Shown here piece by piece: positions 46,290-59,100 of a stretch of DNA of 64,000 nt; within the stretch, counting starts at the first letter, position 1; each line of letters opens with the position of its first letter. Both the position numbers and the translations under genes were made by a program. The DNA is from Solen grandis (lineage: Eukaryota; Mollusca; Bivalvia; Adapedonta; Solenidae). The notes beneath the pieces are model-generated. The model saw only the letters and a list, made by a program, of their open reading frames with translations. It did not search any database and was not told the origin of the DNA. The stretch covers positions 20,602,889-20,666,888 of the forward strand of contig CM037795.1 in the NCBI GenBank assembly GCA_021229015.1. Direction: 5' to 3'.

Positions 46290-47245
46290 TTACTTATTTG
46301 TTTGAAAAGTCTATAGTAATAGAAAATCATTCTCAAAACCTTTTTTCAAGTATTCATGCATTGTACACTGATTAAAAATAGCAAAGGCTTAATTACAATA
46401 TATATTTATTTCCTGACAAAATAGAGAAACATTCAAAACTATTTTTGGAATTATTTTCACCTTGACCTATGTTAAATACATGTTCATACTAATATACTAT
46501 ATCCCAGCAGGGCAATTCGGATTTTCATGTGAGGAAGCCTTCCAGCTGGCTTGCGGTAGGTCGGTGGTTCTACACGGATGCCTCCGTGCATTCGGGGTCT
46601 TCCTCCACCTGTAATTAGCTGGACGTCGCTATATGACTGAAATACTGTCGAAGCGACGGTGACTCAAATAGTCAAGTCAAGTTTAATATACTATATACAT
46701 ACTAACCTTTAATTTATATGAATTAACTAGTTCTACACCTGTCATGTTATATTTAATATTAAATATGATATTATAAAAAGATAACTAATATATGTATGAT
46801 ACTGTCATGTATTTTATTAAATCAAATGCATAGCATTCACTAAATATGTTCAGTGTTATCTAAAATGCTAAGAAAATGTTAATTTTCAACCAAACATTTT
46901 CTCTTGAGGGAAATTTCTTAAAATACTTTCAATAAAATTAACAGTTTGGGGTCAAAATTGTATTTTTGTGTATTTTTGACGCTTGACCTTGAATATTGCC
47001 TTGACTTCAATTTAAATTATCAATATTATCAAAAGACCTTATTTCAAAGAATTTTAAGTTATTTCTATTTCCCTATTATTAAAATGTTAAAAAACAACAA
47101 CAACAAAACAAACAAACTATTAACACATTTTAACTTCATTTTGTCATATATCGGCCATCTTGGATTTCACGGAACGCCACCACTTATGCCATTTTATGCC
47201 GATAGTTTCATAAACTACAAACCCTGACGAACTTTTTGATATAAC
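46290..47245 (-). mobile_element. Large dispersed element, inverted partner of 39640-41260
   Basis: The reverse complement gives GTTTATGAAACTATCGGCAT, AAGTGGTGGCGTTCCGTGAA, ATCCAAGATGGCC, then GTCAAGGCAATATTCAAGGT. Interrupted by its own SINE-A at 46503-46683. Confidence 0.6.
46503..46683 (+). mobile_element. SINE-A, 5'-truncated, with 13-bp target duplication
   Basis: It starts inside the B-box region (CCCAGCAGGGCAATTCGG), runs through the whole body and ends AAATAGTCAAGTCAAGT. Flanked by identical TAATATACTATAT at 46490-46502 and 46684-46696. 5' truncation plus target duplication indicates LINE-driven insertion. Confidence 0.93.
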
Positions 47246-48289
47246 ACTCCTTGTGCATACCTGTCCACCTACCCCTATTCTTAAGCTACTTTTTCACTCA
47301 TTATAACCCTACCAATTTTCTCAGCCAATCAACGGAGTGCACTACTACGTACTACCCATTAGATTGTCTAATAGTTAGCTACCCAGATACATTTTGTCAT
47401 AGGACAACAATCACAACATTTTGCACAGTATAAATGTCATGGATAAGAGTTATTCTTGGTGAAAATCGACGCCACATCTTTGTTGTTTACTAACTGAAAA
47501 TAAGTGATCAAAGATGTATAATCAAATATATACTATTATACTCTTAAGCCTGAAAGAAAAGAGTACAGTAAAAGGTAATTTTCACTGCATTATCCAATAT
47601 GGATGTATGATATATTTTTGGACGTGTGCCAGATTTCAATACCATATTGGACGAGCAAGACATTGGACATTTCATTGTAAAAAAAAACTATATTTAAGCC
47701 AACGGCTTTTTTTTCTACATCAATAGACATTAACCCAATATATAAATTATAAAAATAAAAGTATTAATAAATATAAAAAATAAAAAAAAATAATTAAATA
47801 AATAATCAGATTGTAATGAAATAAATAAATAGATGGATAGATAATAAATAAATAAATAAATAAAAAGCACTAATGGCAAGAAGACAAGCCTAACAATCAG
47901 TAAAACACAGGTGTTGCTCATGTTTGCGCTTCATGTCCGGTGAAACCCCCAGATAACAAAGAGGCACGTCAATGTCTGATGCTGAAATAAACACGTGAAA
48001 TGCACAGCTGTTCAAATGTCGATAGTTTTCTGTTGCGAGACAAACGTACAGAGAGAAAGGAGTTGACATTTTTGCTAGTGCTGGAGACTTATCCTATTAA
48101 TTATAATTTCTAAATGAATAGACAGTGATCACGAGGACAGTTTTACTGCAATTGCGGTAAGAGATTCAGATCGTACAATTTGGATTTAAGTTGTTGTTGT
48201 TTTTGTTGTTTTTTAACTTACTTTTCGTGTTTTTATTGCGGTTGTTATTGTTATGTACACCAGAAACTGAGAAGGTAGCTGTAGACTAT

Positions 48290-48560
48290 ATCACCAGAGG
48301 ATCGACAATTCCCGGAATTATTCGCCAATTTAAATTGACCAATCAGTGACTGGGGAAAATGTCAAATGTATGTTTATTGCTCATTGAACAATGTGTGGAA
48401 TTATACACTAGCATGTAGATTAGGTGTTCGGGAAGTGTTTGTTGAGTCTTATTTCGGAGCGAAATGTTCTATTCACGCCGTTCATTCGGAAAATGAGACA
48501 TCAGTCCACAGTCGCACTATATTCATTTAGAACGGTACGCAGTGGATATATAATGTGCGA
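48290..48560 (+). repeat. Dispersed repeat, inverted partner of 33766-34060
   Basis: AATTTAAATTGACCAATCAG, GACTGGGGAAAATGTC, TTGAACAATGTGTGGAATTA, TACACTAGCATGTAGATTAG: the same order and orientation as the reverse complement of 33766-34060. Confidence 0.7.
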
Positions 48561-49992
48561 ATTTATCCGTTTTATTTCTTTTTTTAACCAATTTTTGGTA
48601 TTTCAAAGCCTAAATATAAAATGTCCTGCTTACAAACTTTTGGCCCTGTTATTACTTTACTTATCGTGAATTTGAATGAAAAGTGACCAAAAATTTCGAT
48701 GTAATATTCCAGTTGGCCGATTAGTCACAAAAATACGATTTTTTTTATTAAAGTCAATTATTTCAAGCTACGCATCATTAACGTTAACATTCTGTCTCTT
48801 ATCTATCCAAACCACAGCTTCCCAAACGCTTTTCTGGAAGAGATATGATATGTTAAAGCTGGCATGTCGTAACAATGACAACGGTCGGTAGCGTCTCAGT
48901 TGATGAATAACTATTAAAAAAAAAGTCGAACCAAATCATTTTGTGGGATTCATTTGAAGGAATATAAAATAATAAAAAAAGTTTAATATATAAACTAATT
49001 AAATGGATTTACTTTTCAGCCCTCACATAAACCTGATTCTCTTGTCTAAATTAAATTTTGATATTGATTATCTTCATTGCCTACGGTATATATTTTGATA
49101 TTTGTTAAGGTTTCTAATGAAGAGAACAAAACAGACTCAAAAGTACAAATATTTGGAGAGTATTTTAGTTCTTCATTCACAAAGAAAATCACAACAAAGT
49201 AGCATAGAAAATTATATGTTAATGGAATATAGTTACAAAATCACTGAATGTATCACGCACCGAATAACATTTCTTAGTTTATTTTGCATCACCATTATAT
49301 AATTTTGTTCATATTATATAATGATGATGACGCTGAATACATTTTATTGTCATGCCTTTGAGCAGCATCCTCATGAGAATACATTAATTTTCATTAGCGA
49401 ATACATTATTTTCACCAAGAGCATCCTAAGGTTGATGACGCCGAATACATTATTTTCACCAAGAGCATCCTAAGGATAATGACGAATTTTGTTATTATTG
49501 CAATATTTTAATATATAATTATTTTCATTATTTAGATCACCATAATCACCGATGTTAGTTGTGACAGCAGTTTAGTAGCAGTAGTAGTAATAGTCAGGAC
49601 TAAAATTATTATCACAAGTGGACATAAAGATTTCATTATACCTATAAACATTTTCCTTCATAAAATCAATAAAAACACGATTCTTCATCGTTTATAAAAA
49701 AACAAAAAACTTTCGGCCGGTTCCACACTGCATTTACTTTTATTACATATAATGCAACATGACATTATTTGGCGGGGGAAATCTTTACAGCTAAATTAAA
49801 AGAAAACTTTACATAATTTCAGAGAGTTACATTACTTAGCTTCGTGATAATTTCAAAAATATACATAAACTGAGCTTATAATTATTTCACTATATTTTAA
49901 AAGACCTAAAACCAATGGTTCAATTTCACTATATGGTGGCAAATGATGTTTTGGTAGAAATATGTAAAAGTTATTTAAATGACCAATTTCAG
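48561..49992. other. Upstream region of the TP53I13-like gene; no gene recognised
   Basis: AT-rich. A short duplication, ACGCCGAATACATTATTTTC then ACCAAGAGCATCCTAAGG, sits at about 49395-49475. A 5' non-coding exon or promoter may lie here, but none stands out. Confidence 0.35.
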
Positions 49993-50125
49993 ATGCAAGA
50001 TAACATTGATCACAGAAAATGGGGTCTCGCTTTTGTCGTCTACTTCATTTTGGCAAAAGCCGCCTGCCACCCGCACCATCGCGGCAGCAACGTGGATATC
50101 AATAGACTGCCAAAGAAATTTCAGG
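49993..50125 (+). CDS. TP53I13: TP53I13-like exon 1 (signal peptide)
   Basis: ATG at 49993, 44 codons plus 1 nt, donor GTAAGT. TTTCAG stands directly before the ATG, so the start codon may open an internal exon after a 5' UTR intron. An upstream in-frame Met (49915) would bury the hydrophobic segment and is less likely. Confidence 0.78.
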
Positions 50126-53100
50126 GTAAGTTAATTATCAAATAATTGATTTTTTGTTCAATATCAGATATTTGACAAGTCGGTAAATATGTATCTATCT
50201 TCTTATTTTTATTTCACACTTTATAATTTACCTAATTTTACCGACACAAACTGTTTCTTGAACTTGATAAAATCACAGAAAGGTGATATGTTAACAAATC
50301 CCGGACATGTTATTACATTTACAACAAATCAGCAATATGTAAAAATACTTAATATATTTTAATAAATGAAGGTGGCTATTACATTTTTTTCTACTCTACC
50401 GTTGACTTTCTACGCATGACTAGATTCCATTGAAAATCGCCCTTTCTTCAAGTATTTATTTACATACTAGTTAAGCGTGTCTATTGTGTCTTTTAAAAGT
50501 GTCAAAGAAATTCCTATAAAAATAGAAAAATCGACACTTGGTCATATCAACGGGTTTATTTAAGTAAAAGTTTATGATATTGGTAAATTTAAATGTATTG
50601 AAAACGGGTGAAAAATCGAGAAACCAGGTACCGAGTCCTCGCGTGAGAGGAACCCCTGGTCACGACATGCCACATTCGCTTAAAATGGTTCTGGAAACTC
50701 GCTGTTTAATGTAAGTACAAATTAAGAAGTCACCCTTAAAGTCCCTATAATGAGTCCGTTACGTCTTGGACCGCTTAAACTCTACCAAGATAACCAAGGT
50801 ACCCTACTAAAACAGTAGGAAACCTTGGTTATCTCCGTAAAAAGCCATGAGATCCGAAATGTAGCGGAACCATTACAGGGACGTTACCTGAATTTGTGGA
50901 CAATCAGGAGCTCTAACAATTCACTATGCTCACTTAAATTTTCTATTGTGTGTAGGCATGTCTTAATATACATTCTCCCTGGGGTAATTGGTTCAGTGTC
51001 AGGATAATGTGACCGCCATGTGGTACAATGCCACAGTGTCATTCTGCATAGTGGTCGCACGGATTTTTTATGATCTGTGCTAAGTACTGGTCCAACCCAG
51101 GAGTCGTCGAGAGGGAGTAGCAAAATTTCTCAATCGACGTAAAATAAATAAATTTCCATTAACTTATAATTAAAGTATTACTTAGCGCTAAGTATTGATA
51201 GTGGAGTCATTCATGGTTAATCGGCTTATATATACGAGTTTTTATTACACGTGTGACATGAAAGTAAGTATGTAATGCTTATAATTGATCGTAAGAAAGA
51301 TAACCCATGCTATAAAAGATTGCGCAGTGCATATAAGCGACGTCAGCGCTACCATATGGCGTCTTTAGACATTATATAGAACCAAATAAATATTCCATAA
51401 ACATTCTTAAAACCAATAAAAAATGTGTTTCTGGTAGCAAATGGCCTTACATACTGCATCATCATGTTCCGACAGATGCTGTTCTTTGATAACGGATCGT
51501 TTAGTTCTTTCTGTTGTCATAATAAATTGTCCATGTAGGCGGATAAAACTTAAGGTTGGTCAGGCCACCAAAGGCATAATAATGCCCTTTCCTTACTCGA
51601 TGGAGATAATTTTTACAATGTTGATGCATGGTAATATTAACACAATAGTAACTAAATTTTAGGTTTAAAAAATTAATAAGTGAATGTTTGAGATATTGAT
51701 TTTAACGATTTTAGAACTATGTTTTAAGAATTGCTTCTGGAAAATCAAATACACTCACAAAACAACATATATAAGTATGTGTGTGCGTACGAATGTGTGT
51801 GTGTTAATACCTACATGCAAACAATCAAACATATATGTCATGAAATACTTTTGAACTATAAAATGATTGTATGACCTACTGAAATGGTGATATATTTTAT
51901 TCTGGAACAAAACATCAAAACAAAATTTTCTTTTTTATGGATAAAGACTAAAATACAACAAGAGGGCCATGATGACCCTGAAGTCGCTCACCTTGCCTTG
52001 ATTGTCTGTACAAATTGCATATTGTAGCATAGTTATACTGAGTACATTATCCATACTACATCAATGCATTAAGATCATCAAACAGTACCTTTGGGCCAGA
52101 TTTGGATGTAGCTTTAAAACACAAAAGTAGGTCATTTGGTCATGGTAAAGGTCATCCAAAACTGTACCAGTGGTCCAAATCTGAAGGCCATAGCTTAAAA
52201 TATAAAAAAGTAGGTCACTGGGTCATGATCAAGGACATCCATCGTCAAAATTAAATTTCACAAACAAAATTGTACTTGTACTCCAAAGTTCAAGCTCCCT
52301 TTATAAGCCGATGTAAAAACAAGTAAACATTTGGTGTGCCCAATTTTATCCTAGGGCCAAATTATCTTAACAAACTTCAAGAAGATTTACTTTCTAAATT
52401 TTCTCATATAAGTATATATAAAAATATGGTGATTCCTAGGGCGGGGCCATTTTTGACCCCAGGACCATAATTTAAACAAACTTGGAAGACGTCCACTAGG
52501 CCATGTTACACATCAAATATCTTAATTGCAGGCCTTGTAGTTTCTGACCAGAAAATTGTTCAAGTATTTTTCTGTGTGTCTTTACACAAGATTGCTTAAG
52601 AAATAAAGATGTTAGAGTATAGACAAGGTGAAATCTGGCATTTTTTTATCGTTCAAGTGCCATAACTCGAGACCTAATGGGCGGATATCAGCCATAATTG
52701 AACTTGTCCGAGAGATTATGGCCTAAAGTTTGAAGAAATTTGCTGAAGAAATAAAGATGATAGAGTTTAAACAAGAAAATATTGACTGACGGACATTGAC
52801 TGACCACAATAGCTCACCTTGAGTACTTCATGCTCTGGAGAATTAAAAATCAAATGAAATTTAACTACACGTAATATTTTTCTCTGTGTTCTGACTATTG
52901 AAAACTTCCATTATATATATTCACATTGTCCCTAGGACGGCCGGTGGACATGTCACACGATGCCCGGATGATGGACCCTGTTCACGGTGTCAAGATGGGC
53001 ATCAAGAACCCGGAATGTGATGACGGTGTGGTAGGTTGACCCTTTATGATGACCCCTTATGAAAACGAGTTTGAACTTTTATACAGTTGTGTTGCAGTTC

Positions 53101-56100
53101 ATCACATGTGGGCAAAGACTGAAAATATTCCATACTATTGGACACCTTTGACCAATTTTCCTGTTTAATTTTCAGTTAAAATTTTATAGTAGTTATAATC
53201 TTATGAAACTAAAACGCCGTTATTTTTTCTTCAGTCCAATGAATCTTCAGAAGAAAGTTCAATTTCGCAAAAATTTGACACAATTAGATTACCAGACTAT
53301 CATTTTTCCAATATTTGACGGAAAGATAAAGTTCAACTTCCCAAAATTGCCAAACAAAATATCTGTAACACTATGTTTATCCAAGCAGGGATTCAGGATT
53401 TGGCTATATTACCAATGCCAGAAAGTAAATGTTTCCCAATTTTAAATTTTGATGTAAATAATTTGAAGAAAATAAGACACTAAAACGCCAAAACTGCTCG
53501 GTTTCTTTAATTCAGTGTGTCTTACGAGTAGTAAAGTTGGCAAAAAATTAACAAAATTGAAGACATTTTTCTATACAGACAGGCAGTAAGTAGAAGTAAA
53601 ACCCCAAGTATGTCAGTAATGGACCGTTGTTAAATCTCGATGGATGTAATACAAATTCAGCAACTTCTCTTTGCGCTACAGGATAAGATAATATTTAAAG
53701 ACACATTTCCTTATTCTTCCTACCCAAAATATTATTTCTTAGTAACTATTTATGTCCACACAGACATCAATTTGATATCTTTTAAGGTAACTCAAATTAT
53801 AATCAAGGTTCTTCAAATGCTTAAAAAGACTTCAGTACAGATGCAAACATCCATTGACTTGGAGCCATCTATAAAGATTTGAATTATATACTAAAGAATT
53901 CCAACGATCACATGTTGGACCATGATCAAAATTTAATGATGGGTGAATTACCTTAAATAAGGATAATGGCTTGAGTTTAGGATTTTGTCAGTATATTGCG
54001 AAAGACTGAAAAAGTCACCCTGATGCAACCACTTGTATAACTCCGACTCAGTCCAGCTGGTTGGCTACTTCAAATGCAAATCCAAGTAACCCTTGCCGGG
54101 ACTCAAACTCATGCACTGTCTGACTATGTTATTATGAATTGTCTCTATCGCATGAGTGCTAATCGTGGGGTGTAAAGTTCCCACCCCATGATTAAGTTTG
54201 TCTTGTGACAATCTTGTACAGTTTTGATATAGTGTGCATTATTTTGTGTCGCTTCTTACAATACTTTTTTTCCAGACCAACATTGCTGTTGATTGGGATG
54301 GCAAGAGCACAGACGAGATTACGTGCTATGACGATGATATTTTGAATGTAAATACTCTCTCTCTCTCTCTCTCTCTCATGATACCATAGTTCACTGCATT
54401 CAGTAACCAATAACACACACGAAACACAAACCCGTAAACAGCATGTGTTTAAGTCCCACTTTTCTTTTACATCATCGCATTAATAATTTTAAAAAAAATT
54501 AAATTTTATATTTTTATGTAAACATGCAGTCTAAATTCATTATCAATCTGACTAAAGTCTTACCGTAGGAAGATCATGTACTTTAGTCAGATTGAATTCA
54601 CTATATTCATACTGAAATGATTAAGGAAGGTCTCTTGCCGATTTGTTCAAGGTGTTATATCTATACCCAAAAACACAATAAAATTGACCGTCCCTGGTGG
54701 ACATTTGGTTAGAGAGTCCGCATCTTAATCAAGAGGTCATGACGCGATATACCATTTGAAGACGTAAGAAATGGTACTGGTATAGCTCCCTTGCTTGGCG
54801 CTCAACATAAATTGGTAGTTCCAAGACTGGTTGGCCCGGTGTTAGGATAATGTGACTACAGTGTGGAATGCACTATATCATTCTCAATCATAGTATCCAA
54901 ATGACTGAAATACTGTCGGCGTGGACGTTAAACCCAATAAACAAACAAACAATGAAACAAATAAACTAACAAACATTTCCGAGGAGTGATTATTCAAATG
55001 ACAGCCTATTCCAGCTCATTACGAGATGCATTTCGAGTGTCTGTGCAGCTTAATGGCATTCCACGAAACTAGATACATTTACAACTGTCCAAGCCTCATA
55101 GAATGTGACGTCATTAACGCATCTTACCCACATGAACTTCAACGGAAATCAATGTACATGTTTTCGTCTGCGTTTGTCAATTATGGTCGTATGGCATGGC
55201 ACGTATTCATAAACAGATGTCGCACACGCATAAAGCATTAAAGTTTGTTATCAGTTTGGAGATAAAGATTTCGAGCAGCCAATAAAACAAAGACACGATG
55301 AAAGCGACAATCTCCATCTTTAATTACCGTTTTGGCAAGTAATGGATGTTCGAATACATGTATTTACAAAATTTATTTCTAGATTGCTACACAAATAGTT
55401 TCAAGTTGGCGGGTTCGTTAGAATAATGAAAGTTTAAATAACATAGGACCGGTCCAGGTGGCTGAGTGGTTAGAGCGTCCGCTCTAATAATCAGGTGGTC
55501 GTGGGTTCTATCCCCGGTCGCGACATACCAAAGTCGTAAAAAATTGTACTGTAATAGCTCCCTTGCTTGGCGCTCAGCATATAAGAGTAGCTCCAGGACT
55601 GGTTAGCCCGGTGTCAGGAAAATGTGACTGGGTGTGGTAACATTCCACATGTCTACGGCATGATACTACAGTGTGGCAACACTATGTCTGTCTCTAGTAG
55701 ACATTGTCTCCAGATAACTGAACTCCAATAAACAAACAAACAAATAACATAGGAATCTATTGGGACGGACCGGAAAATAAAGCCATGGTTTCGTATAAAA
55801 CACATTTGAATTACCTGGTATATATTACAGGATGTAAAAGTGAAGGGACTGGGCATCGAAAATAATAATAATAGCTTTGGAATAATGGGGATGAATTTAC
55901 ATGCCTTACTATTAAATATCTGTAATTTCTTTTACCAGCTCGGTGGGGAATCCATTGATATAGATGAGGAACAGGCAGGCAAGGTAAGTGCTTTTTTCTT
56001 ATGGGAAAATTGCTTGTTATCCACATAATTTGAAAAAAGTATAGATATCTAGATAACCTGTGAATATATGGTTGACAGTAGCGGGCAGTAACAGGCAGTA

Positions 56101-59100
56101 TATCTTAGAGGATAACATGAAAGTTTTCTGCTTGCCAGATACTAACTGAAACATGTGGTATTTTTTCAGAAAAATTTCGACATAGCTAATTGGGTAAGTG
56201 GCTGGTAAATATGCCACCGTGGTATAAGTAGTGTTTCTGAAAAGCTTTTTTTTTCCAAATCAATTTTGTTTTATCATCATGTCCGTCAAATTTAACTTTA
56301 TAAAAGGTAATATATCCATTAAATTGTGACCATGGTCAATCAGTTGATCGTAGCAGGACCTTTATATTAGAATATCTCATGATCGTAGAAATTTTATAGC
56401 AATTGCAAGCCTTCATAGACGAAACCTTTAACTCCAAGTCATTGGGTGCTTGCATCTAGACTGAAGTCTGTTTAAGCATTTTAAAGACCATGGTTATAAT
56501 TATATGATTGGTGGATTATCTTAATGCGAACATACGTGTTTTATCTATTCTCTAAAAATAAAAACTTGATAATGAATCATATGGAGATAATCAAAGGTAA
56601 ATATTAAATGATAATTTTATTAGAACGTACCCTTTTTTTTATTTTCAGTCTATCCATGTTTGCTTGGACAGGGAAATAAAGTACAGCACTTCTTTGCCAC
56701 TGAGGTAAATGTTTTATATATTGAACATCAAACAATTATCTATTTCAGGGCGTATTGACTTGTTTTCATTTCTTTGTGTATGTGCTTTAATTAATATTTG
56801 GTTTAACGTTCCGCCAACAACATTTAAATAAATTTGAGGCTATGGCTATATAGTGATGCCACGCTGCAGTTTCAAGCTGTTGATATGTGGCATGATACCA
56901 CACCCAGTCACACTATCCTGACAACGGGCCAACCAGACCTGGAATTACCCTTACATGCTAAGCGCCAAGTAATGGGACTATACCAGTACTTACCATTTTT
57001 AATGACTTTGGTATGTCGCAACTAACGACCTCCCATTTATTCCGGGCGGACGCTCTAACCACACGGCCACTGGGACAGGTTGTTTAAGTTAATATTGGAT
57101 ATATCTCATCGAGAAATGATACTTCGGGTCTTAAAAACCTATTGGATCCTAATCGATTTTACATACCAACTTTAAGAATAAATCCCGGCTGTTTCATTTC
57201 ATGCAAATGATAGTATCAAGAGTGTATATTTAGATAATGAATATTCTCAAGGGTGATGATCTTTTATATAATGGCAAAACATTTCTTTTCTGAGGTTTGA
57301 GAATATCAGTAATTTATGTAATGAAATTGTCGGGGATATCAGATAACGTCGTATTTTGTCATAGCCTTGACTTTTTCCTTTTCAACAGCTAATGCTCTGC
57401 ATCTTTTATGTAATTAGCTCTGGTAATGTTCAGCGTGTGTTATTTGATTGTATTCGGATTATTTAATATTGATCTTTTCATTTATCTATTTTTTTGAAAA
57501 TCTGAAAGGTCGTGTCGTTAACTTAAAGCTATGATATGAAATATCATTAAGAGAGAGAGAGAGAGATATAAAAATAAAAAAAAGATACGAACATGTGCTG
57601 AATTCAAAACATAAAAATAATTCACAGCTGATCTTACACTGTAAATTAATGACATTTAGATATTATTTTTTGAAATCTAAACAATGCAGACTTAAAAATT
57701 AATACCGGTCCCGGTAGCTGAGTGATTAGAACGTCCGAATCGGAAGGTTGTAGATTCGATCTTCGGTCGCGACATACCAAAGTCATAAAAATGGTACTGG
57801 TATAGCTCCCTTGCTTGGCGCTCATTATATAAAGGTAGTTCCAGGACTGGTTGGATAATGTAACTGGGCGTGGTATCATGCCATTGGTGTGATACTGCAG
57901 TGTGGTAGCACTATGTCTGTCTCATGTTGACATCGTCTCCAAATGACTGAAATACTGTCAGAGGGACGCTAAATCCAATAATCAAACAAATAAACAAACA
58001 AACCTTTAAATTATAAAGCAACTTTATCATCTTACCATATAGAGACATATTTCAGGGAAAGAAAAATTTATCGCATGGGCTCCATATACAAAAGCAAAAA
58101 ATGCATACTTTCGTTTGCACACTCTCGTTTCTATAAAAACAATTTCGTTTTTATTGATTTTATTTTGTGTTTGTTTGTTTGGACTTAATGCCCCACCGAC
58201 AGTATTTTAGTAACTTGGGAACTTAACTTTGTCTACATGTGGAAAATATAGCGCTGCCTGACTGCCATATCAAGCCATAGATAAGTGGAATTCACATTTT
58301 ATTGAAACTAGACAGACCAGTCCTGGAACTCCCTTCCCATTATGCTTAACGCAAAGCACAAGAAAAATATACTAATACCATTTTAACGCCTTTGGCAATG
58401 TCTCGGCAGGGGGTCGGACCCACGACCTGTCGGTCACGGGGTGGACGCTCTATAACTCGCCCACCAGGACCACTTTATAGGGAAATATTTTTAAAGCCAA
58501 AAACAGCAGCTGTTAGTTTAAATGGTGGTATTCGATAAAGCCGAATTCTGCAAGCACAATAGTTATATCACTGACTAAATAATTTAGATGTATGCCTTGT
58601 AAAAAATATCTGAAGTACCTTTCAAGCCTAGTCCCGAAGTACTGTCTGTCTCATTTTCTGACGTTTCGCCTGCTGCCTTAACACCTCCAGCACTGCTCTC
58701 CGTTTCTGATGCCTTACTTACTACTTCACACCTATCATCTCTACTGTTTCTATCATATTCACATTTCCCGCCATTTTTTGTGTCTGCAGAAATGACGTCT
58801 GCTTCACAACTTCCGGTTGTTTCAGTCTCTTTGGAAACTAACGCACATTCACGACAATGATCCTCTATTACTCTTGCCAACCGACAGATATCGCTTTCTA
58901 TTTTAGTCTGCCGTTCTAACACCGTTCCAACACATTTACACATTTCCTCTAGTTTTAGTAACAATGCACACATTTCCATTACCTATAAATGACCTTCAAT
59001 GCTTCTCCTTTGATAAGCAATACGGGTTGCATCGGAATACCTGTATATTATTTGTATGGTCAGTTTTCAATCATATCCTGAACGTGTCATGATAAAACTA

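Noticed and set aside
47730..47921. 63-codon hydrophobic frame
   Set aside because: Translation of an ATAAATAAATAA-type low-complexity tract.
58619..58979. Idea that the coiled-coil ORF is an extra TP53I13 exon
   Set aside because: It is on the opposite strand, and the TP53I13-like phase chain is complete without it.
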